Shown here: one piece after another, positions 1-7,806 of the stretch | Position numbering within the stretch: position 1 is the stretch's first letter | Layout: every line of letters starts with the position of its first letter | DNA from: Lachnoclostridium sp. UBA7122 | Lineage (GTDB): Bacteria; Bacillota; Clostridia; Lachnospirales; Lachnospiraceae | Assembly (NCBI GenBank): GCA_002493085.1 | Contig: DKXQ01000003.1 | Coordinates: 1,799-25,565 of the forward strand | Length of the DNA stretch: 23,767 nt | Reading direction: 5' to 3' | The notes under the pieces: generated by a model | Told to the model about the DNA's origin: nothing | What the model saw: the letters and a program-made list of their open reading frames with translations, nothing else | The model's database searches: none | Translations under genes and position numbers: made by a program

Positions 1-3
1 GTT

Positions 4-42
4 TTTTTACTTTATAGGAAATTGCATCCTATAAAGTAAAAA
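4..42. repeat. 16-bp perfect inverted repeat downstream of trkA
   Basis: Arms TTTTTACTTTATAGGA (4-19) and TCCTATAAAGTAAAAA (27-42) are exact reverse complements around a 7-nt loop. It starts 27 nt past the trkA stop, so it would form a strong hairpin at the 3' end of the trk transcript. Read on the minus strand, the 3' arm is followed by A residues and not a U tract, so it is not a standard intrinsic terminator. It may be a 3'-stabilising hairpin, an operator for a gene beyond the window edge, or a mobile-element remnant. Confidence 0.75.
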
Positions 43-69
43 TAATATGTGCATTTGTGCGCAAGCGGG

Positions 70-717
70 CTACTGCACCAGTTTATGCAGATATTTTTTC
101 TCTGCTATTATAAGCATTGACAGCCCTGGCTCTAATATGTTGTCCGGAGGCGGGGTTACAACCAGTTCTCCATCTTTGCGGAGTGCAATTACGTTTATAT
201 GCTCTTTTTCACGTAAATTAAGCTCACGTAAAGTATGTCCTGTCCATTCAGGCCTTATATTCATCTCTATCATTTTAATTGTGTCAGAAAGTTCGACAAA
301 ATCAAGAACATTTCCTGTTGCAAGGTGTCTTGCAATCCTTACGCCAGTTTCAAGTTCAGGACGCACTATTTTGTCTGCGCCAACTTTTAATAGTATTTTT
401 GAATGTATTGCATCCCGTGATTTTGCAATTACATAAGGAACACCCGATTCTTTTGCAAATATAGTAGCTAAAATACTTATATCAAGGCTTTCTGTAATTG
501 CAACAACTACTGCATCCATATTTGAGATTCCAAGTGATTCCATAGCTTCTGTATCACATATATCAACTGCCACTGCACATGTTGCAATATCTGCCAGTGC
601 ATGTACCCGCTCTTTGTTTATGTCTACTGCAAGTACGTCAGCGCCTGCATTGGTAAGTTCCATTACAACACTGCTTCCAAATTTTCCAAGTCCAAAAACT
701 GCAAATGATTTATCCAT
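70..717 (-). CDS. trkA: Trk/Ktr potassium uptake regulatory subunit (TrkA/KtrA, RCK protein)
   Basis: This 215-residue cytoplasmic RCK protein gates the membrane K+ transporter encoded just upstream. An N-terminal Rossmann fold opens with GLGKFG near residues 8-13, followed by an acidic residue ending beta-2 (AVDIN), typical of nucleotide-binding KTN/RCK domains. A TrkA-C domain fills roughly the last 80 residues (from IEMNIRPEWTG). The length matches KtrA-type single-RCK proteins and not the double-RCK TrkA of enterobacteria. The start at 717 is chosen because AGGAGG lies 3 nt before that ATG. An in-frame ATG at 747 would add 10 residues, would overlap the end of trkH, and would place that SD inside the gene. 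Only 7 nt separate it from the trkH stop, so the pair is surely co-transcribed. The nucleotide ligand (NAD(H), ATP/ADP) is not determined here. Confidence 0.93.
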   Translation of the reverse strand: MDKSFAVFGLGKFGSSVVMELTNAGADVLAVDINKERVHALADIATCAVAVDICDTEAMESLGISNMDAVVVAITESLDISILATIFAKESGVPYVIAKSRDAIHSKILLKVGADKIVRPELETGVRIARHLATGNVLDFVELSDTIKMIEMNIRPEWTGHTLRELNLREKEHINVIALRKDGELVVTPPPDNILEPGLSMLIIAEKKYLHKLVQ

Positions 718-724
718 ATTCCTC

Positions 725-2104
725 CTATCCAACTGTAATATCCTCATGTGGATATGAACAGTATATATTGTTTCCCTGCTGTCTGTTAAAGAAAATTGCC
801 ATAGATATAGGACCTATCCTGCCTAAATACATACAAATAATAATTATAAGTTTACCTGCAAAATTTAGTGATGCTGTAAAATCTCTTGACAGCCCTACTG
901 TGGCAATAGCACTTGTGGTTTCAAATGCAGCATCAAGCAGCAAACCTCCCTCTGCAATCTGAAGTACAAATGTAGCCAGTATAAGCACTAAAAGACTTAC
1001 AAATGTAACAGCAAGCGCTTTCTGTACTGTTTTATGGGGAATTGTTTTATTAAATACAACGATATGTGGCTGTCCTTTAATTGTTGCACGTGTGCTCAAA
1101 AACAGCAGTGCAAAAGTCGTTGTCTTGATTCCTCCTGCTGTGCCTATTGATGAACCTCCTATAAACATCAGGAACAGACATACAAGTACTGTTGTGCTTC
1201 TAAGTCCTGCCTGTGAAAATGTCATAAAACCAGCAGTTCTTAATACCACTGACTGGAAAAGGCTTGCCATAATTTTGCCTGCAATCCCCATATTTCCTAT
1301 AGTGGCTGTATTATTATATTCAAGTATAAATATAAACACAGCCCCTCCAAATATAAGGCATAGTGTAGTTATTATAGATATTTTTGAATGGAGGTGCAGT
1401 CTGCGCAGTGCCATTTTAAGCGTGTATTCATGGCTGGCAAGTTTTTTTACATTAGCTGTTATATCCCACCAAACGATAAAACCTATGCTTCCTGCCACTA
1501 TAAGGCACATTGTCACAATGTTTATCCATGGGTTTAATACATATGGGACAAAGCTGTTTTCACCAAGTATGTCAATGCCTGCATTACAAAACGCAGATAT
1601 TGAGTGAAAGACAGAATACCATATGCCTCTAATAAAACCATACTCTGGTATAAAGACAAAAGAATAGCCTAAAGCTCCCATGCTTTCAACTATAAATGTT
1701 CCTTTAAAAACCCTGCGCAGAAACTTTACAAGCCCTGTAAGCGTATCAAGGTTTAATGCATCTTCAAGAAGCATCCTGTCTCTTAGTGTTATCCTTCTTC
1801 CAATAACCATCATAATGCCTGTTGTAAATGAAATAATGCCAAGACCGCCAAGCTGTATAAGTATAATAATTATTATCTTGCCAAATAAGCTCCAGTGTGT
1901 GGCAGTTGTGACAACCACAAGCCCTGTTACACATACAGATGTAGCTGATGTAAAAAGGCTGTCTACAAATGGTGTAAATGTCCCGTCAGCAGAGGAGACA
2001 GGAAGTGACAGTATAACAGCGCCAATAAGGATTGCAGAGAGAAATCCAAGGGCAATTACTTGTGTAGTAGATAACTCCCGGTTAATTTTATCTAAAGCAT
2101 TCAT
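725..2104 (-). CDS. trkH: Trk/Ktr potassium transporter membrane subunit (TrkH/KtrB)
   Basis: This 459-residue polytopic membrane protein is the K+-translocating subunit partnered by the following RCK gene. The four pore-loop selectivity-filter segments of the SKT superfamily can be picked out by their glycines: VTGL (about 59-62), NAGI (174-177), TAGF (290-293) and TVGL (402-405). Hydrophobic segments flank each of them. A Gly-rich stretch near residues 316-325 (GGSSIGTAGG) fits the flexible intramembrane loop of KtrB/TrkH. The gene begins 15 nt after the cysQ stop, so K+ uptake appears to be in the same operon as PAP phosphatase and sulfate activation. The family is confident. Whether it is Na+-coupled (KtrB) or H+-coupled (TrkH) cannot be decided from sequence reading. 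Confidence 0.94.
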   Translation of the reverse strand: MNALDKINRELSTTQVIALGFLSAILIGAVILSLPVSSADGTFTPFVDSLFTSATSVCVTGLVVVTTATHWSLFGKIIIIILIQLGGLGIISFTTGIMMVIGRRITLRDRMLLEDALNLDTLTGLVKFLRRVFKGTFIVESMGALGYSFVFIPEYGFIRGIWYSVFHSISAFCNAGIDILGENSFVPYVLNPWINIVTMCLIVAGSIGFIVWWDITANVKKLASHEYTLKMALRRLHLHSKISIITTLCLIFGGAVFIFILEYNNTATIGNMGIAGKIMASLFQSVVLRTAGFMTFSQAGLRSTTVLVCLFLMFIGGSSIGTAGGIKTTTFALLFLSTRATIKGQPHIVVFNKTIPHKTVQKALAVTFVSLLVLILATFVLQIAEGGLLLDAAFETTSAIATVGLSRDFTASLNFAGKLIIIICMYLGRIGPISMAIFFNRQQGNNIYCSYPHEDITVG

Positions 2105-2119
2105 TTTAAGCCCTTCTTA

Positions 2120-2911
2120 TTAATCTAACTCCAGCTTATTTGCTGGATTATTTATAATATAAAATCCTTTAGAATTAAGGCTGTTTTCACGGTTATAACG
2201 CATAGGGGTATCATCCATCTGCATGAATATCCCACCTGCCTCCTCAACAATGCACTGCATTGCTGCTGTATCCCATTCCATAGTAGGGTTGAACCTGTAG
2301 TAAACTTCTGCATCTCCTCTTGCTACAACGCAGCCTTTCAATGAACTTCCCATCTTTACAAAATTGTCAAATTTATATTTTTCTATAAGCCTGTCCATCT
2401 GTTCACATCCATGTGAACTGCTCATGACAAGCCGGAGTTTTGCCAGGTCTGTGCATTTTGAAACTTCTATTCTTTCTGATTTGCCGCTGCCATTGTCAAA
2501 AAATGCACCTTTTCCTTTAACAGCATAATACAGCTCACCTGTTACAGGAACATATATTACTCCCATAACAGACTCATGTTTATAAGCTAATGCTATATTT
2601 ACAGTAAACTGTCCATTTCTCTTTATAAATTCCTTAGTACCATCAAGCGGGTCAACTACAAAACAGCAGTCATTTTCAAGGCGGCTTTTATTGTCTTTTT
2701 CCTCTTCTGACAAAATGCTGTATGTCTGGAATTCTTTTTTAAGTGTTTCAACAATTATTTTATTTGCAGCTTTATCAGCCACTGTAAGCGGCATATCACC
2801 ATCTTTATATGTTATCTGCATATCTTCTGCACTATTATATATATCCATAATTGCATGTCCCGCTTCTATAGCTGCTTTTATAGATACTTCAAGTTCTTTT
2901 TCCAAATCCAT
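2120..2911 (-). CDS. cysQ: 3'(2'),5'-bisphosphate nucleotidase (PAP phosphatase, CysQ)
   Basis: The 263-residue protein belongs to the Li+-sensitive, Mg2+-dependent phosphatase family of inositol monophosphatase/FBPase fold. Metal-binding motifs are visible: EEE near 69-71, DPLDGT at 87-92 and WDTAA at 213-217. CysQ hydrolyses PAP (adenosine 3',5'-bisphosphate) to AMP and Pi, removing the inhibitory by-product of PAPS-using sulfotransferases or PAPS reductase. It can also act on PAPS itself. Start 2911 is chosen because AAGGA lies 7 nt upstream. The reading frame extends 16 codons further upstream to a non-ATG start that has no SD. It lies 77 nt after cysNC and 15 nt before trkH. The position next to cysD-cysNC supports PAP as the substrate over inositol phosphates. 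Confidence 0.92.
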   Translation of the reverse strand: MDLEKELEVSIKAAIEAGHAIMDIYNSAEDMQITYKDGDMPLTVADKAANKIIVETLKKEFQTYSILSEEEKDNKSRLENDCCFVVDPLDGTKEFIKRNGQFTVNIALAYKHESVMGVIYVPVTGELYYAVKGKGAFFDNGSGKSERIEVSKCTDLAKLRLVMSSSHGCEQMDRLIEKYKFDNFVKMGSSLKGCVVARGDAEVYYRFNPTMEWDTAAMQCIVEEAGGIFMQMDDTPMRYNRENSLNSKGFYIINNPANKLELD

Positions 2912-2988
2912 TGTAATTTCCTTTATATTACTATTCACGGCTGCTTGCTGCAGATGCAAAAAAGGCAGCTCTGTAAACAGTAATCCCC

Positions 2989-4815
2989 TTACATATATTT
3001 TTCTAACTTTTCCATTATATAATTAATAGAATCTTCTAAACTCTGTCCTGTTGTATCTAGCTCAATATCAGGATTTTCTGGCGGTTCATATGGACTTGAT
3101 ATACCTGAAAAGTTAGGTATTTCACCTTTTCTTGCCTTTTTATAAAGTCCTTTGACATCACGCCTTTCACACTCTTCAACTGGTGTGCTTATATATATTT
3201 CTATAAAACTGTCCTGTCCGATAATGTCTTTTGCATTGCGCCTGTCCAGACGGAATGGTGATATAAATGATGTAAGGACGATTATGCCGGCATCATTCAT
3301 AAGTTTGGACACTTCTGCAATACGTCTTATATTTTCTATACGGTCCTGTTCTTTAAATCCAAGGTTTTTATTAAGACCCATGCGGATATTGTCACCATCA
3401 AGAACCATTGTATGCTTTCCTGTTTCAAAAAGCTTCTTTTCAAGCTCATTGACTATCGTAGACTTTCCTGCACCTGAAAGCCCGGTAAGCCAGATAGTTT
3501 TTGGCGACTGTCCTTTCTGGTTAGCCCTGAGTTCACGTGTAATATCCATGTTATGCCATGTAAGGTTGTCATCACGGCGCAGGGAATGTTCAACTACACC
3601 ACATGCAGATGTCATATTGCTTATACGGTCAATAAGAATAAAACCGCCAAGTTCTTTATGGTGTTTAAACTCATCAAATACAATTTTGTCTGAACATGAA
3701 ATATCACATACTGCTATTTCATTCTTATAGAGCCTGTCGGTCTGTACGTGGTTTCCTTCATTGACATCAATTTTATATTTAATATTCATAACTACTGCAG
3801 GAACCATCTTTGTACCAATCTTTAAAAAGTAATTCTTACCTGCTACAAGTTTTGTGTCATCCATCCACAGAAGCTTTGCAGTAAACATCTTGCCTACATT
3901 AAGGTCTGTATCCTTACAGAGCATACATCCACGTGATACATCCACTTCCCTGTCAAGCTGTATAGTGACAGCCTGGCCCTTAAATGCTGTATCTGCTTCT
4001 TTATTTGTAACAAGTATAGATTTGACATTTGCACTTTCACCGCTTGGCAGTGATACTACTTCATCACCCACTGATATGTTTCCAGCTTCTATCTGGCCTT
4101 CAAAGCCACGGAATGTATGGTTGGGACGGCATACTCTCTGGACAGGCATTACAAAGCCTGTTTCATCTGTTCTGCCAGCTATATCTATATTTTCCAGATA
4201 ATTAAGAAGCGTTCCCTCTTTAAACCATGGCATCTTGTCTGATTTTGTAGTAATATTGTCGCCTTCTGTTGCGGATACAGGAATTGTAAACAGTGATTTA
4301 AATTCATATTCAGCTGTCATTTTTTTTATATTTCTGACAATTTCTTTAAATGTATTCTGGTCGTAGTCAATTAAGTCCATCTTATTAATTGCATATACAA
4401 TGTGTTTAATGCCCATAAGTGCACATATACGTGTATGGCGCTTTGTCTGTACCAGCACGCCTTTTGATGCATCCACAAGTATAACCGCAAGCTCAGCAAA
4501 TGAAGCGCCCACTGCCATATTTCTTGTATATTCCTCGTGCCCTGGTGTATCGGCAACTATAAAACTCCTGTTATCTGTAGTAAAATAGCGGTATGCTACA
4601 TCAATAGTTATACCCTGCTCTCTTTCAGCCATAAGCCCGTCAAGAAGAAGTGAGTAGTCAACTGCCCCGCCTGTGCTTCCTACCTTGCTGTCAAGTTCAA
4701 GTGCTCTTTCCTGGTCTGCAAAAAGCAGCTTGGCATCATACAGCATATGGCCTATAAGAGTTGATTTTCCATCATCTACACTGCCACATGTAATAAATTT
4801 TAGTAAACTCTGCAT
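2989..4815 (-). CDS. cysNC: Bifunctional sulfate adenylyltransferase large subunit / adenylylsulfate kinase (CysN-CysC fusion, NodQ-like)
   Basis: The 608-residue fusion has an EF-Tu-like GTPase first, with P-loop GSVDDGKST (11-19), DTPGH (89-93) and NKMD (144-147), followed by beta-barrel domains to about residue 430. An APS kinase domain follows, with a second P-loop, GLSGAGKST (445-453), and the DGDNIRMGLN substrate-binding segment. With CysD it couples GTP hydrolysis to APS formation from ATP and sulfate. The CysC domain then phosphorylates APS to PAPS. The same fusion is known as NodQ in rhizobia, where it feeds a sulfotransferase, and as CysNC in other bacteria. Start 4815 is preceded by GAGGGG and lies 1 nt after the cysD stop, indicating translational coupling. 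An in-frame ATG at 4872 would overlap cysD by 56 nt and is unlikely. All active-site motifs look intact. Confidence 0.96.
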   Translation of the reverse strand: MQSLLKFITCGSVDDGKSTLIGHMLYDAKLLFADQERALELDSKVGSTGGAVDYSLLLDGLMAEREQGITIDVAYRYFTTDNRSFIVADTPGHEEYTRNMAVGASFAELAVILVDASKGVLVQTKRHTRICALMGIKHIVYAINKMDLIDYDQNTFKEIVRNIKKMTAEYEFKSLFTIPVSATEGDNITTKSDKMPWFKEGTLLNYLENIDIAGRTDETGFVMPVQRVCRPNHTFRGFEGQIEAGNISVGDEVVSLPSGESANVKSILVTNKEADTAFKGQAVTIQLDREVDVSRGCMLCKDTDLNVGKMFTAKLLWMDDTKLVAGKNYFLKIGTKMVPAVVMNIKYKIDVNEGNHVQTDRLYKNEIAVCDISCSDKIVFDEFKHHKELGGFILIDRISNMTSACGVVEHSLRRDDNLTWHNMDITRELRANQKGQSPKTIWLTGLSGAGKSTIVNELEKKLFETGKHTMVLDGDNIRMGLNKNLGFKEQDRIENIRRIAEVSKLMNDAGIIVLTSFISPFRLDRRNAKDIIGQDSFIEIYISTPVEECERRDVKGLYKKARKGEIPNFSGISSPYEPPENPDIELDTTGQSLEDSINYIMEKLEKYM

Positions 4816-4816
4816 A

Positions 4817-5716
4817 TTAGAAATACCCCTCTCTCTTTCTTCTTTCCATGCTTCCTGCTGCCTCATTGTCAATTACCCTGCTTGTCCTCTCAGAAGAAAC
4901 TGCGCTAAGTGTCTCTTCAATAATCGCATCCAGTGTATCTGCTTCTGATTCTATACCGCCTGTAAGCGGATAGCACCCCAATGTGCGGAAGCGCACTTTT
5001 TTCATAACCGGCTTTTCACCAGGCCCAAGCCTCATACGGTCATCATCCACCATAATTATATTGCCATCACGGTATACGACAGGACGTTCTTTGGCAAAAT
5101 AAAGCGATGGTATCTCAATATTTTCCCTTCTGATATACTGCCAGATATCCTTTTCAGTCCAGTTTGAAAGTGGGAATATCCTTACTTCTTCGCCTTTAAA
5201 TATTTTTGTATTAAAGAGTTTCCACATCTCAGGCCTCTGGTTCTTAGGGTCCCATGCATGGGCTGAATTCCTGAATGAAAAAATCCTCTCCTTTGCCCTG
5301 GACTTTTCTTCATCACGCCTTCCACCGCCAAAGGCTGCTGTAAACTGGTACTTGTCAAGTGCCTGTTTAAGCGCCTGTGTCTTCATAATATCTGTATATG
5401 CAGAGCCGTGGTCAAATGGGTTTATGCCTTGTTTCCTGCCTTCTTCATTGGTATATACAAGCATCTCAAGCCCATACTGCTTAGCCATCCTGTTACGGAA
5501 TTCTATCATTTCCTTAAACTTCCATGTAGTATCTACATGAAGGAATGGAAATGGCGGCTTGTCTGGATAAAATGCCTTTAAAGCAATGTGAAGCATAACT
5601 GAGCTGTCCTTTCCAATAGAGTACAGCATAACTGGTTTTTCACATTCTGCGGCAACTTCACGCATAATGTAAATTGCTTCTGCTTCCAGTTCATCTAAAT
5701 GTGATAATTGACTCAT
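4817..5716 (-). CDS. cysD: Sulfate adenylyltransferase small subunit (CysD)
   Basis: This 299-residue ATP-sulfurylase subunit of the PP-loop (N-type ATP pyrophosphatase) family has SIGKDS at 33-38 and the diagnostic Arg/Lys-rich block GGRRDEEKSR at 131-140. It adenylates sulfate to APS using the energy of GTP hydrolysis by CysN, and it overlaps functionally with NodP. The ATG at 5716 is preferred. A TTG 12 nt upstream is also in frame, and neither has a strong SD: the only G-rich element is CTGGGG, 13 nt before the ATG. That element sits in the 3' arm of a stem-loop, so initiation may depend on upstream leader translation (see the leader entries). The gene is first in the tightly packed cysD-cysNC pair. 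Confidence 0.95.
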   Translation of the reverse strand: MSQLSHLDELEAEAIYIMREVAAECEKPVMLYSIGKDSSVMLHIALKAFYPDKPPFPFLHVDTTWKFKEMIEFRNRMAKQYGLEMLVYTNEEGRKQGINPFDHGSAYTDIMKTQALKQALDKYQFTAAFGGGRRDEEKSRAKERIFSFRNSAHAWDPKNQRPEMWKLFNTKIFKGEEVRIFPLSNWTEKDIWQYIRRENIEIPSLYFAKERPVVYRDGNIIMVDDDRMRLGPGEKPVMKKVRFRTLGCYPLTGGIESEADTLDAIIEETLSAVSSERTSRVIDNEAAGSMERRKREGYF

Positions 5717-5730
5717 AATCTGCACCAAGC

Positions 5731-5796
5731 CCCAGGCGGAATTACCTGCATTTCTGCCTGGGACGCAAACACAAAGGGCGAAAAATGGGTGTTTGC
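5731..5796 (-). promoter_or_regulatory. cysD leader with two stem-loops; second sequesters the SD-like element
   Basis: Reading the minus strand, stem 1 pairs GCAAACAC (5796-5789) with GTGTTTGC (5772-5765). Stem 2 pairs CCCAGGC (5762-5756) with GCCTGGG (5737-5731). Both are perfect. The 3' arm of stem 2 is the G-rich element ahead of the cysD start, so stem 2 should block ribosome access. Neither stem is followed by a U tract, which argues for translational and not transcriptional control. No known riboswitch class was recognised. Both stems are overlapped by the leader ORF at 5742-5798. Confidence 0.55.
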
Positions 5797-5798
5797 AT
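5742..5798 (-). CDS. Putative 18-aa leader peptide of the cysD operon
   Basis: The small ORF reads MQTPIFRPLCLRPRQKCR and stops with TAA inside the loop of the second leader stem, 25 nt before the cysD ATG. AAAGG lies just upstream of its ATG; the spacing is short but usable. Cys codons are number 10, in the 3' arm of stem 1, and number 17, in the loop of stem 2. A ribosome on codon 17 would cover the 5' arm of stem 2 and free the cysD start region. This is what a cysteine-sensing attenuator would need, and Cys-containing leader peptides before sulfur genes are known in actinobacteria. Function is inferred. The ORF could be fortuitous. Confidence 0.45.
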   Translation of the reverse strand: MQTPIFRPLCLRPRQKCR

Positions 5799-5843
5799 TT
5801 TTCCTTTCTTATTTTTTTCTTTCACCCTTTCTTCCATTTTTCT

Positions 5844-7769
5844 TTAATTAGAATTATTTTTTTTAGTGACTCTTATTTCATTTCTGAGTTTATATGTCAT
5901 GCCCCCGCTCTCCACATATATAAAATATTCGTCTGGTTTAAGCCCTTCAAGCATAATAGCAAAAAACCTTTTTCTTTCAACAGGCTTTATATTAGAATAA
6001 TCCTGCACATATTTATTTTTTTTGCCTATAAAGTATATTCTGTCTGCCATCCCTGGCACCATTGTAAAAAGAAACAGGTTATCACACAGCCTTATCCTGC
6101 CAAAATAATCCCTGTCAATCTTCTCATCTGCAGTTTCTGGCATCTGTCCTGTAAATTCTTCTGGTGGCTTTAAACTGCCAAACACAACATTGTCATTTCT
6201 TTCCAGTGGTTTACAGTAATCCTCTATATGTGGTTTAAACTCCCATGCACTTATAAATGCTTTTGTAAATTCTGTCCTTTTTATCTGTTCCCCGCTTGCA
6301 GTATCAACTTCAATAATGCAGGAACTGTAACCAGCTTTTTTTCTTTTATTCCTCTTTAATATTCCCTCCATTGCAAGCAGGTATTTCCCATCTTCAGAAT
6401 AAATTGCACTTCCATATCTTGGTGACTTTTCCAGTTTTACCCTGTCTTTAAGGCTGTATGTCCTTTCGTTCTCATTAATATGGATAACTTTTATTACTGA
6501 ATTATTAAATGTCTTATAACCGGTTTTCACCCTGCCAGCCGAACGTGTATCAAATATCACAATATCATATTCACCGTTAAAAGCATCTGGCACAGCTATA
6601 TACTCGGGATTAGAACATATAGCCCCACGTATGCCCATTCCTTTTAACAGGTATTTCTTTACTTGTGTGGCCTTCCATATTGGAGGTGGTGATATAATCC
6701 ACAAAAGCTTTTTTTCTTTCCAGTCAAGCTTTAATATACAGTGAAGCCTTTTAACTGTTACAAACATCATTCCACCATGGTATTCAAGCCTTGTTATATC
6801 AGCCCAGTTTCTTACTGTACAGTATTCACTGCCAATTACTGATGCTATATCACATTTCTGGATAATCTTTCCGCTGTTCATGTCAAGTTCAACTATACAG
6901 TCTGAAATATGGTCTTTATCTGATGATGTTACAAGAAAAAGGGAATCCCCATCCTGTGCTATAGCACGCCCTATACTGTACTCAAGCAGGAATGTTCTGT
7001 AAACCCTGCCCATATAATCCATCTCATGGTATCTGCATGGCTGCACAATGCCATATTCATTCATACGGCCTGCAGTCTTGTCTGCAAGCAGGAACCTTCC
7101 ATTTTGTAATGGTATCATGCCAAGCTTTCCAGTTTTTAACTGAAGTGAATATCTTAAATTTCCTTCGCCATCTGTAACAACAGGATTGAAAAAAATGCCA
7201 TTTAGCAGAATAAATGGAAAATGTGACATTTGTTTGTCCGCATCATGTACTATCTTTGATACCTTTCCAGTAATTTCAGGAACATATATATTTATTACTC
7301 TGTGCTTTATAATGCTGTTTTCTTCATCTATAAGCTGTAAGTCGACTTTGTTATTCCTGCCATGGTAAAGTCCCATAATAGCCACACGGTGTCTTGTAGC
7401 TGGAAGTGAATCACCTTCAAAATTGTACTCAGGCCTGTCACCAGCCACACAGTAGTGGACCCTGCACACTTTAGATGAATTAAATAAAAGGAGTGCTGTC
7501 TGCTTTGCAACACCATATGGATTGGGAATAACAAGCAGATATTTAAATGTATATAAGTGTTTATCTAATATGCGCTCAAATGCATAATCCCTGACTTGTG
7601 AATGAAAGCTTTTCTGCATCTCTTTGCGCATAGGGGACTTGAACTTTTTATCAGTTTTATTAAGAATTTCAGATTCATAAGTTCTGTCAAGCTTATTTAA
7701 ATCACTTTCACTATAAGTAACTTTCGAGCCATTTTTAATTTCAATAAAATACTTGTCTAAAAATCCCAT
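5844..7769 (-). CDS. Arylsulfotransferase (ASST)-fold protein, apparently lacking the catalytic histidines
   Basis: The 641-residue protein has an N-terminal beta-sandwich region (about 75-165; NPYG at 83-86, then GLYHG) resembling the Arylsulfotran_N domain, followed by a beta-propeller-like body. The segment YHEMDYMGRVY (about 248-258) matches the ASST pattern YEMDLxGKVY. Active ASST uses His residues in YHHD-, DWxHxN- and QHxA-type motifs plus an Arg in SxRHQ. The equivalent stretches here read SIGRAI, NWADI (321-325), VKRLHC (339-344) and RGAICSN (381-387), so the key His residues seem absent. No signal peptide or membrane segment is visible, whereas ASST is normally exported. The start at 7769 has AGGAG 9 nt upstream. 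A TTG 6 nt earlier is too close to that SD. It lies 37 nt after tex and just before the PAPS-making genes, so a sulfation-related role is plausible but unproven. Confidence 0.7.
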   Translation of the reverse strand: MGFLDKYFIEIKNGSKVTYSESDLNKLDRTYESEILNKTDKKFKSPMRKEMQKSFHSQVRDYAFERILDKHLYTFKYLLVIPNPYGVAKQTALLLFNSSKVCRVHYCVAGDRPEYNFEGDSLPATRHRVAIMGLYHGRNNKVDLQLIDEENSIIKHRVINIYVPEITGKVSKIVHDADKQMSHFPFILLNGIFFNPVVTDGEGNLRYSLQLKTGKLGMIPLQNGRFLLADKTAGRMNEYGIVQPCRYHEMDYMGRVYRTFLLEYSIGRAIAQDGDSLFLVTSSDKDHISDCIVELDMNSGKIIQKCDIASVIGSEYCTVRNWADITRLEYHGGMMFVTVKRLHCILKLDWKEKKLLWIISPPPIWKATQVKKYLLKGMGIRGAICSNPEYIAVPDAFNGEYDIVIFDTRSAGRVKTGYKTFNNSVIKVIHINENERTYSLKDRVKLEKSPRYGSAIYSEDGKYLLAMEGILKRNKRKKAGYSSCIIEVDTASGEQIKRTEFTKAFISAWEFKPHIEDYCKPLERNDNVVFGSLKPPEEFTGQMPETADEKIDRDYFGRIRLCDNLFLFTMVPGMADRIYFIGKKNKYVQDYSNIKPVERKRFFAIMLEGLKPDEYFIYVESGGMTYKLRNEIRVTKKNNSN

Positions 7770-7806
7770 TCTCAAATACTCCTATAGCTGTGGGTAAAAA
7801 CTGGTA

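Noticed and set aside
47..436. Plus-strand open frames opposite trkA, trkH, secA, tex and other genes
   Set aside because: They mirror the codon pattern of confident minus-strand genes, lack SD sequences, and show no protein-family features.
2912..2988. Possible regulatory hairpin between cysNC and cysQ
   Set aside because: GCTGC/GCAGC pairings are short and have several alternatives; there is no T tract and no recognisable riboswitch.
5765..5810. Stem-loop with a T-rich run read on the plus strand, resembling a terminator
   Set aside because: No plus-strand gene leads into it; on the transcribed minus strand it belongs to the cysD leader and lacks a U tract.
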